Source: Polyangium aurulentum (GTDB taxonomy: Bacteria; Myxococcota_A; Polyangia; Polyangiales; Polyangiaceae). Taken from it: DNA of 38,530 nucleotides. A model generated the notes under the pieces. That model was not told the origin of the DNA. It saw nothing but the letters and a program-made list of their open reading frames with translations, and did not search any database. Positions within the stretch are counted from its first letter, which is position 1. Each line of letters begins with the position of its first letter. Where the stretch lies: NCBI GenBank assembly GCA_945875545.1, contig CAMCKZ010000024.1:1-38530 (forward strand). Reading direction: 5' to 3'. The translations under genes were made by a program, and so were the position numbers. Below are positions 32,094-38,530 of this stretch, one piece after another.

Positions 32094-32501
32094 ATGGTTA
32101 GCCCCGCCACCACCGATCCCCGCACATACGCCACCGGCAAGCGCAAGACCGCCATTGCCCGCGTGTGGATTAAGCCAGGCACTGGCAACTTCGTGGTTAA
32201 CGGCCACGCGCTCGATGTTTACTTCGATCGCGCCACGTCCGTCATGATTGCGAATCAAGCCCTCGAGCTCGTTGAGGTCAAGGGCCAATTCGACATCGTC
32301 GCCACCTGCACCGGCGGCGGCAAAAGCGCCCAAGCCGAGGCCGTTCGCCACGGTATTTCGCGCGCTTTGTGCGACGTAGACGCCGAGAAGCGCCCTGCTC
32401 TCAAGCGAGCGGGTTTCCTCACCCGCGATGCACGCAAGAAAGAACGTAAGAAATACGGTCAGCCAGGCGCACGCAAGCGCTTCCAGTACTCCAAGCGCTA
32501 A
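32094..32501 (+). CDS. rpsI: Small-subunit ribosomal protein S9
   Basis: S9 sits in the head of the 30S subunit, its C-terminal tail reaching the P-site tRNA. The 135-residue product has YATGKRKTAIARVWIKPGTG, then GGGKSAQAEAVRHGISRAL and the invariant tail ending RKRFQYSKR. The ATG at 32094 is chosen over one at 32028, which lies inside rplM in another frame. It is co-transcribed with rplM and followed by a 251-nt intergenic region with two hairpins. Confidence 0.98.
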   Translation: MVSPATTDPRTYATGKRKTAIARVWIKPGTGNFVVNGHALDVYFDRATSVMIANQALELVEVKGQFDIVATCTGGGKSAQAEAVRHGISRALCDVDAEKRPALKRAGFLTRDARKKERKKYGQPGARKRFQYSKR

Positions 32502-32578
32502 TCGCCTTGGCGTGCGATGCAGCCGCAGAATCGCGCTTTATCGTTCGTCACACGCTTTCGCTGCTTTGGCAGCCCCTT

Positions 32579-32608
32579 CGAGCGCCCTCGTTTTGCGAGC
32601 GGCGCTCG
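32579..32608. other. Hairpin downstream of rpsI
   Basis: CGAGCGCC plus CTCG pairs with CGAG plus GGCGCTCG around a five-base loop with one bulged C, giving a 12-bp stem about 77 nt after the rpsI stop. There is no T-run after it, so termination by this hairpin alone is unlikely. It may protect the 3' end of the ribosomal-protein mRNA or act together with the terminator further downstream. Confidence 0.5.
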
Positions 32609-32700
32609 AAGTCCATTTTGCCGCATCATTATCCATCGCTCCATGCGCTCCATCGCTTCCTCCCTCCACCGAGGTCTTTCGCGGCTTTGGGGCAGTCGAA

Positions 32701-32733
32701 GGGCGCGCTCTCGTTGCCAGCGCGGCCCTTTTT
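32701..32733 (+). terminator. Intrinsic terminator between rpsI and the SurA-like gene
   Basis: GGGCGCGC (32701-32708) pairs with GCGCGGCCC (32720-32728) with one bulged base, the loop is 11 nt, and five T residues follow directly (32729-32733). This is a standard rho-independent arrangement. It ends only 19 nt before the start of the next gene, so that gene needs a promoter within or before the hairpin, or depends on read-through. Confidence 0.65.
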
Positions 32734-32752
32734 AGGTTAGGCCAGGGGCCAA

Positions 32753-33703
32753 ATGACGTTCTGTTTTCGGGTCCTTGCGGTCGCGTTTTTCATGAGTCCT
32801 CTGGCGCTCGGTGCCGTGGTCGAGCGCATTGTGGCGGTGGTTGGCGAACGCCCTATTTTGCTAAGCGATGTGCAGCGCCGCGCGCGCCCGTTCCGGGTTC
32901 GCATGATGGCGTCGGGCGCCAATCCGCAGCAGATGCAACAGGCCGAGGTGCAGATGCAAAAAGAGCTTTTGCAGCGCCTCATCGACGAACGGCTTGAAGA
33001 ACTCGCCGCGGAAAAAGCCAAGGTTTCGATCTCCCGCGAAGAGGTCGATGCCGCGATCGGAAATGTCGCGACGAACGCCCGACTGACCGTCGCAGACCTC
33101 TTGCGCGAAGCCGCCACCCAGGGCCTCGCCGAGGCCGATTACCGCGAAGAACTTCGGCGCCAACTGCTCGAAGGCCGCCTGTTTCAATTGCGCGGGCGTG
33201 GGCGTCCGAGGGCGTCCGAGGTCGAGGCGCGGGCAGCTTTCGAAAAGTGGACGAAGCAGCCCGGTAACGAGCAACCGGTGGTCCGTGTTGCCCTCTTGGC
33301 GCTGCGTGCGGGGGTCGAGGGCGCTGACGGGTTGGCGGCTCGCACAAAGGCCGTAGAAGACCGTCTGGCGGCCGGCGCTGGGTTCTGCGATTTGGTCAAA
33401 GAGTTCGCCGACGACGTCTCGTCGCATGCCACGTGCGGTGACCGGGGGCCGCAGCCCGCGTCGGCGCTTCTCCCGGCGATTACCAAGGCTGTCGAAGGCC
33501 TTTCCGCGGGGGCGGTTTCCGCGCCATTTTCTGCCGGCGACGCGGTGATTTTCGCGAAACTGATCGAGCCTTTGCGCGCGCCAGTTTTCGAAGATTTGCG
33601 CGAGGCCATGACCGACCGCGCGGCGCAGGAGTCCGCGGATAAACAGCGCAAGGCGTGGCTCCTCGAGCTGCGCGCGGGTCACTTCGTCGACGTGCGAATG
33701 TAA
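32753..33703 (+). CDS. SurA-like periplasmic chaperone with divergent parvulin domain
   Basis: SurA-type proteins escort outer-membrane proteins through the periplasm. The 316-residue product has a signal peptide (about 1-20), the SurA N-terminal segment (ERIVAVVGERPILLSDVQRR, then LLQRLIDERLEELAAEKAKV and a long helical part) and one parvulin-like domain (about 180-290). That domain keeps the frame of the fold (CGDRGPQPASALLPAI, GLSAGAVSAPF) but lacks most of the typical peptidyl-prolyl isomerase residues. It probably works as a chaperone rather than an isomerase. AGGGGCC lies before the ATG. The next gene starts 12 nt downstream. Confidence 0.78.
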   Translation: MTFCFRVLAVAFFMSPLALGAVVERIVAVVGERPILLSDVQRRARPFRVRMMASGANPQQMQQAEVQMQKELLQRLIDERLEELAAEKAKVSISREEVDAAIGNVATNARLTVADLLREAATQGLAEADYREELRRQLLEGRLFQLRGRGRPRASEVEARAAFEKWTKQPGNEQPVVRVALLALRAGVEGADGLAARTKAVEDRLAAGAGFCDLVKEFADDVSSHATCGDRGPQPASALLPAITKAVEGLSAGAVSAPFSAGDAVIFAKLIEPLRAPVFEDLREAMTDRAAQESADKQRKAWLLELRAGHFVDVRM

Positions 33704-33715
33704 GGCTCGGTCCGC

Positions 33716-34582
33716 ATGCGTTTTCTCTCCATCGAAGGAAATCGGCAACGGCTCGACGGCGGCGCGATGTACGGAAATGCGCCGCGCGCGCTGTGGGCCA
33801 AATGGTCACCACCCGACGACCGCAACCGCATTGAGCTTGCGTGCCGCGCGCTCTTCGTCGAACTCGACGACGGCCGACGCGTCCTTTTCGAGGCCGGGAT
33901 CGGCTTTTTTTTTGAGCCCAAGTTGCGCGATCGATTCGGTATTACTGAGGATAGTCACTGTCTAATCGATAACTTGGTAAGGGCTGGTATTGAGCTGGAG
34001 TCCGTTGACGCCGTGGTTTTGTCGCATCTCCACTTTGACCACGCGGGCGGCATGCTCTCGGCCTTCGAAGATGGTCCTCAGAGGCTGGTTTTTTCCAGGG
34101 CAAATGTCTACGTCGGGCGCGCACACTGGGCGCGGGCTACGGGTCCTCACCCGCGAGACCGGGCGTCGTTCATTCCCGAGTTGCACGCGCTGCTGGAGGC
34201 GTCGGGTCGTCTGCGCCTCGTCGATGAAAGCCCCGAGAGTCTTCCTCCGGGCGTCGATCGCGTGCATTGGAGCGAGGGCCACACGCCGGGGCTGATGCTG
34301 TCCGAAGTGCGCACGCCGGGCGGCCCCATCGTCTTCGGGTCCGACCTCGTACCGGGCTTGCCTTGGGTTCACGTGCCGATCACCATGGGCTACGATCGGT
34401 TCCCCGAGGGACTGATTGACGAAAAAGCGACGATCTTTGCCGGCCTAGAAAAGCGGTCCGGCGGCATTTTTTTTACGCATGATCCGCTGCATTCCCTTGC
34501 TAAACTTACGCGCGGAAGCGACGGTCGTTTTGGCGGGCGTCCCGTTCTTCTCGACGAGCGCACCGGACTCGTAGACACTTAG
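33716..34582 (+). CDS. Metallo-beta-lactamase-fold hydrolase
   Basis: The 288-residue product is a metallo-beta-lactamase-fold hydrolase with the zinc-binding HxHxDH motif ([10 protein letters not shown], His104, His106, Asp108, His109). Further expected ligands follow in EGHTPG, FGSDL and THDP. The overall layout resembles the lactonase-type and related hydrolases of this superfamily, but the substrate cannot be read from the sequence. It follows the SurA-like gene closely and probably shares its transcript. The hybrid kinase gene begins 50 nt downstream. Confidence 0.82.
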   Translation: MRFLSIEGNRQRLDGGAMYGNAPRALWAKWSPPDDRNRIELACRALFVELDDGRRVLFEAGIGFFFEPKLRDRFGITEDSHCLIDNLVRAGIELESVDAVVLSHLHFDHAGGMLSAFEDGPQRLVFSRANVYVGRAHWARATGPHPRDRASFIPELHALLEASGRLRLVDESPESLPPGVDRVHWSEGHTPGLMLSEVRTPGGPIVFGSDLVPGLPWVHVPITMGYDRFPEGLIDEKATIFAGLEKRSGGIFFTHDPLHSLAKLTRGSDGRFGGRPVLLDERTGLVDT

Positions 34583-34632
34583 CGGCTGCGCGCATTGGCC
34601 ATCGTGGCCGTGCTTTGGGATTGATCGAGCGA

Positions 34633-37497
34633 ATGAGCGAGTTCGAGGGAGGAAAAACTGACTTCGCCGAGGCATGGGGGCAGCTCCAGGGTGCCGTCGC
34701 GTCGGTGCTGGAATCCCTGCCTTCTGCCTCGGTTTTGGCCGTCGATCCGGTAGTCGCAGCGATGGCGTTGCTCGAGGCAGGCGGGGCATCTGTCATCGTC
34801 ACCGACGCCCAGGGCTTGGTCGTTCACGTGGGGCTCCGCGCCCAAGAAGTACTTGCCGTCGTGGGCCTTCACGGGCTGCCGTTGCGACGCGTTCTCGTCC
34901 ACCGGGCAGACCAAAGCGGCGACTCGTTCACGGGGTCGCTGCGCTCGCCGCAGGGCGGCGTCATTCCGGTGCAATGGCAAGTTGTTTCGGTCGGAGCGTG
35001 CCAGCTTTTCTGCTTCTTGGATCAGCGAACCCATCTGCGCGCCGTGCGCGAGGCCGAGGAGCGTTACCGGTCGGTTCTCAAAAATTCGCCCATGGTCTTT
35101 TTCACCCAAGACCGCGCGCTTCGCTACGTGTGGGTGCATTCGCCGCACGATGGTTTTCAGCCAAAAGCCATGCTCGGGCGTCGCGACGCCGACATCTTTT
35201 CGGCCGACGAATCCGAGCGCATGGAGCTTATCAAGCGCAACGTGATGGAGAGCGGCGTGGGCTGGCGCGAAGAGGTCCAGCTCACCCTCGAAGGGCATCC
35301 GAGCACCTTCGACCTCACCGTCGAGCCGATGCACGGGCAGGGCGGAGAGTGCCTCGGTGTTCACGGTTCCGCGCTCGAAATCACCGAGCGCAAAATGGCC
35401 GAGGCGGCGCTCCAACGCTCCCGAGACGCCATGGAGGTTGGGGTTCTCGAGCGCACCGCCGAATTGGCGCGCACAAACGTCGCGTTGCAGGGCGAAATCG
35501 GCGAACAGAAACGCCTGCGTGAGGGCCGGAGAGCGTCCGAGGCGCGCAACCGCGCGTTGCTCAATGCCATTCCTGATCTGATGTTTCGTTTGGGTCGCGA
35601 CGGCATTTTTTTGGACCACCACGCGGCGCGTTCCGGCGACATCGACCGCGGCGAGAGCGCTCGTTTTGTCGGCACCAATATTCGCGAAAGTCCCTGGAAT
35701 TTCGCGGTCATCGCGCAGTTTTTGTCCGCCACGCATCACGCCCTTGTGACGGGGCGCGCGCAGTCGTTTGAGTATGCAGAAGCAACGCCTGGGGGCCTTC
35801 AGCACTTCGAAGCCCGACTCGTGGAAAGCGGTCCCGACGAAGTCGTCGCCATCGTGCGCAATATCTCCCTCATCAAGCGTGCCGAAGAAGAGCTTCGTCA
35901 GTCCGTCGATGTGGCCGAGGGTGCCAACAAGGCCAAGAGTGAGTTCCTCGCGAGTATGAGCCACGAGATTCGCACGCCCATGAATGGCGTCGTCGGCATG
36001 ACCAGTCTCTTGCTCGACACAAAGTTGAACGAGGTTCAGCGCGATTACGTCGAGACGGTGCGATCGAGCGCAGAAAGCCTGCTCACGATCATCAATGACA
36101 TCCTCGATTTTTCGAAAATTGAGGCCGGAAAACTCGACCTCGAAAACATCGAATTCGACGCGCGCCAAACCCTCGAAGAGGTGGTCGATCTGCTCGCCGA
36201 GAAGGCGCAGGCGAAGGGGCTCGAGCTGGTGCACTTGGTGCCCGCGTCCATTCCCGAAATGGTGTGTTCAGACCCGGGCAGGCTCCGGCAAGTCCTGCTG
36301 AATCTCTTGGGAAACGCGGTCAAATTCACCGCCGAGGGCACCGTGACCTTGGCCACTTCGGTCGAAGAAGAAGTTCCTGGCCGTGTGCGGCTCCGCTTCG
36401 AGATTCGAGACACAGGAATTGGCATCTCGCCTGAGGGCCTCAAGAGACTGTTTCAGAACTTCTCCCAGGCCGAAATTTCGATTTCCCGCCGCTACGGCGG
36501 CTCGGGCTTGGGCTTGGCAATTTGCAGGCGGCTCGTCAACTTGATGGGCGGCGTCGTGGGCGTCGACAGCGTGCAGGGGCAGGGAAGTACCTTTTGGTTT
36601 ACGATCGACGTCCCCGTCGCCCCGCACATCGTGGCAGCGCCGTCCAGCGTGTCGGGCCAATCCATTGCCGTCCTTGACACCCATGAAGGGTCGCGCGAGG
36701 CCCTTCGCGAACAGTGCAAGGTGCTTGGCCTATCGGTGCAGTTTGCAAGTACTTTCGGTGAGCTGCTCGCGTGCGTGCGCGAGGCCGACGTGGCCGCGGC
36801 TTTCGTTCCGGTGGCCGTCATTCAGCGAGAGGGCGCCCGCTGCGCGCCGTACCTCGACGGCTTCGGCGGCCGCGCCGTTCCAGTCATTGTTCTCACGACG
36901 ATGATCGACCGGGCGCGCGCTGCCGAGGGGAGACGCGCGGGGTTCGAGCATTTCTTGACGAAGCCGATTCGCCTCGGGCAACTGGCGGGCACCATTCTCG
37001 GCGCCAACGCTCCGAAGGTTGCGGTCGCTATCGTCAGCGAGCTTCCACCGCCGTCGTCGTTCGTCTTGTCGAGTTCGCGAACGCGTCACCGTATTCTGCT
37101 CGCCGAAGACAACACGGTGAATCAGAAGGTAGCCGTGCGGATGCTCGAAAAACTGGGCTACCGCGTCGACGTCGTTCGCACCGGCGTCGAGGCCCTCGAG
37201 GCGAGCGCCCGCTTTGACTACGGTGCCATCCTCATGGACTGCTTCATGCCCGAACTCGATGGCTACGAGGCCACAATCGCGATTCGCGCCCGTGAAGCAG
37301 GGCTTTCGCACGTCCCGATTATCGCCATGACCGCGAACGCCATGAAGGGCGATCGGGAGCAGTGCCTGGCCGTAGGCATGGACGATTACGTTGCCAAGCC
37401 CGTTAAACCCGACGAGCTGGCGAGGGCCCTTGAGCGGGCGCTGGCCCCACGAGACGAGGCCGATGGCGCGGTAACTGGCGGCGGCGCGGCTTCGTAA
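34633..37497 (+). CDS. Hybrid sensor histidine kinase with PAS domains and two receiver domains
   Basis: This large signalling protein (954 residues) appears soluble. Its N-terminal half contains two or three PAS-like domains (about 50-140, 150-255 and 300-415) joined by coiled coil. The kinase core follows: H-box [10 protein letters not shown] with His444, and ATP-binding boxes [16 protein letters not shown] and [11 protein letters not shown] first receiver-like domain (about 675-790) lacks the phosphoacceptor Asp. The second (about 820-935) is intact with Asp869 in [13 protein letters not shown] and Lys in VAKPVKP. The signal is unknown. The ATG at 34633 is preferred over a TTG at 34615. 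Confidence 0.92.
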   Translation: MSEFEGGKTDFAEAWGQLQGAVASVLESLPSASVLAVDPVVAAMALLEAGGASVIVTDAQGLVVHVGLRAQEVLAVVGLHGLPLRRVLVHRADQSGDSFTGSLRSPQGGVIPVQWQVVSVGACQLFCFLDQRTHLRAVREAEERYRSVLKNSPMVFFTQDRALRYVWVHSPHDGFQPKAMLGRRDADIFSADESERMELIKRNVMESGVGWREEVQLTLEGHPSTFDLTVEPMHGQGGECLGVHGSALEITERKMAEAALQRSRDAMEVGVLERTAELARTNVALQGEIGEQKRLREGRRASEARNRALLNAIPDLMFRLGRDGIFLDHHAARSGDIDRGESARFVGTNIRESPWNFAVIAQFLSATHHALVTGRAQSFEYAEATPGGLQHFEARLVESGPDEVVAIVRNISLIKRAEEELRQSVDVAEGANKAKSEFLASMSHEIRTPMNGVVGMTSLLLDTKLNEVQRDYVETVRSSAESLLTIINDILDFSKIEAGKLDLENIEFDARQTLEEVVDLLAEKAQAKGLELVHLVPASIPEMVCSDPGRLRQVLLNLLGNAVKFTAEGTVTLATSVEEEVPGRVRLRFEIRDTGIGISPEGLKRLFQNFSQAEISISRRYGGSGLGLAICRRLVNLMGGVVGVDSVQGQGSTFWFTIDVPVAPHIVAAPSSVSGQSIAVLDTHEGSREALREQCKVLGLSVQFASTFGELLACVREADVAAAFVPVAVIQREGARCAPYLDGFGGRAVPVIVLTTMIDRARAAEGRRAGFEHFLTKPIRLGQLAGTILGANAPKVAVAIVSELPPPSSFVLSSSRTRHRILLAEDNTVNQKVAVRMLEKLGYRVDVVRTGVEALEASARFDYGAILMDCFMPELDGYEATIAIRAREAGLSHVPIIAMTANAMKGDREQCLAVGMDDYVAKPVKPDELARALERALAPRDEADGAVTGGGAAS

Positions 37498-37721
37498 TCG
37501 ACCGCGCGGCCCTAAGGCGCCCGACCCTGCTACATGCAGAATACACGTGTAGTGACGCAGATGTTTTCGGGCGCGGGGTACTTCGTCCGACCCTCGATGA
37601 TCCGTCGTTCGCCCGGGCAACGGCACGAGAAAACCGTGAAAAATCTCTCGAAAATGTTAACAAATTTCCCGCCGCGAGACTTTTTTCGGAGTTGTGCTAT
37701 GGCGCGGGAACCGAATTCACC

Positions 37722-38530
37722 ATGACGCAGCCACAAAACGCCCCCAATGTCTCCCTCGCTGGTGGCGCCGCCATCATCGCTCCCGTCAGTGCTTTCCCCA
37801 ACGGCGTGCTCCCGAGCAACGCGTTGGTGCTGATTCCTCTCGGGCCCAACGGGGCACCGGTCGAGAAGCGCATTGTCGAGGGCCCCGTGGCGCTGCAAAT
37901 GGAAGAAGTGTGGAAGCTTCTGGGCTTCAACGGGCCGGCGGTTCAGGTTCAAGACGACCAGGGTCGTCCGATTGCCATTGGCCTCGAAGACCTGCTGACG
38001 AGCCTCGAAAAAAACTGGACGGAGGCAAATGGCGATCCGCAGGCGGGGCGCATATTTGCTCAAGAACTGATGAAGTACGGCCGCGGCGCCAAGGCCGAAA
38101 CCGTGCTGTCTCGGCTCGTTGCCCTCGGCGGCGACGGCGAAGATTGGCTTGCGCTCGGCATCGCTCAATTGCAGCAGGGCAAGCTCGAGAAGGCGGAGGC
38201 CACGCTTCGCGGAGCCCAGAGTCTTCTCAAAGAAAACCCCATTCCTCTCTTGCAGTTGGCGCGCGTCGCAGCCGAACGCAACGATCCAAAAGGGGAACGC
38301 GATCACATCGAGAGCGCGATTAGCCTCCAGCCGTTCTTCGTCGATGGCTGGTCCTCGCTTTACACGGCCGTTCGCCGCACCACCTCCGAAGATGCGGCCA
38401 TTGCTGCGGTCGAAGAGCTCGCGGTCACCCCGACGCACGAAAAGAACGCGGCCCCGTTCATCGCGCTTCAGAGCTTTTACGCCGAATCCGACGAGTCGCG
38501 ACCGCGGGCTGTAGCCTTCGCTCGCCGCGC
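37722..38530 (+). CDS. TPR-like repeat protein, 3' end beyond window
   Basis: An uninterrupted frame of about 269 codons runs from the ATG at 37722 to the window edge. After a low-complexity N-terminus (about 50 residues) comes a short globular piece (MEEVWKLLGFNGPAVQVQDD), then helical repeats of tetratricopeptide type: YGRGAKAETVLSRLVALGGD, WLALGIAQLQQGKLEKAEAT and LLQLARVAAERNDPKGERDH. No signal peptide is visible. Partner and role are unknown. The only upstream ribosome-site candidate, GGGAA about eleven bases before the ATG, is weak. The 224-nt spacer before it shows an AT-rich patch near 37640-37668 that may hold its promoter. Confidence 0.7.
   Translation, partial: MTQPQNAPNVSLAGGAAIIAPVSAFPNGVLPSNALVLIPLGPNGAPVEKRIVEGPVALQMEEVWKLLGFNGPAVQVQDDQGRPIAIGLEDLLTSLEKNWTEANGDPQAGRIFAQELMKYGRGAKAETVLSRLVALGGDGEDWLALGIAQLQQGKLEKAEATLRGAQSLLKENPIPLLQLARVAAERNDPKGERDHIESAISLQPFFVDGWSSLYTAVRRTTSEDAAIAAVEELAVTPTHEKNAAPFIALQSFYAESDESRPRAVAFARR

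Noticed and set aside
34579-36234. 551-codon minus-strand frame opposite the hybrid kinase
   Set aside because: The plus-strand frame has PAS, H-box and ATP-binding motifs, whereas the minus frame has none and is a codon-bias shadow.
1-38530. CRISPR arrays, tRNA, rRNA genes or intact mobile elements
   Set aside because: No regularly spaced repeats, tRNA-like cloverleaf sequence, rRNA signature or transposase was seen; only the short repeats near 199-338 hint at a decayed element.

Overview
The window is about 60% GC and gene-dense. It most resembles a chromosome segment from a flagellated member of the Myxococcota or a related former-deltaproteobacterial lineage. That placement is inferred: the two minus-strand lipoprotein genes, an acidic Gly/Asp-rich (DGG-type) linker after a lipobox, thrombospondin type 3 repeats and an AT-hook regulator are all typical of that group. 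No rRNA gene is present to settle it.

Region 1 (1-433) has no convincing gene. It holds G-rich TAAAA-containing repeats that look like the end of a decayed insertion element, a strong hairpin and a sigma-54-type element directly before flgB.

Region 2 (434-20127) is one long plus-strand flagellar locus: flgB-flgC-fliE-fliF-fliG-fliH-fliI-fliJ-flgD-flgE-fliL-fliM-fliN-fliO-fliP-fliQ-fliR-flhB-flhA-flhF-fliA-flgF. Many stops and starts overlap by 4 nt. It encodes proximal rod, MS ring, C ring, the complete membrane export gate (FliPQR, FlhA, FlhB), the export ATPase complex, hook and hook cap, FlhF and the flagellar sigma factor. fliK and flhG are missing from their usual places. A well-spaced sigma-54 element precedes flgD and fixes its likely GTG start. 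fliW (20572-21039) follows a 444-nt gap.

Region 3 (21040-24136) holds a minus-strand amidase with an intrinsic terminator, then a divergent plus-strand group: apaG, cyaY (bacterial frataxin) and a truncated haemoglobin. These point to metal, iron or oxygen physiology.

Region 4 (24049-31461) is a minus-strand gene group read in the order amidohydrolase lipoprotein, phosphofructokinase, astB (succinylarginine dihydrolase), alpha/beta-hydrolase lipoprotein, AT-hook/winged-helix protein. Two junctions are 4-nt overlaps and the others are 16 and 50 nt. The combination of a glycolytic enzyme with a lone arginine-catabolism enzyme is unusual.

Region 5 (31462-38530) is plus-strand: rplM-rpsI, a hairpin and an intrinsic terminator, a SurA-like periplasmic chaperone, a metallo-beta-lactamase-fold hydrolase, a large hybrid histidine kinase and a TPR-like gene running off the window end. 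I saw no tRNA, rRNA, CRISPR array or intact mobile element.
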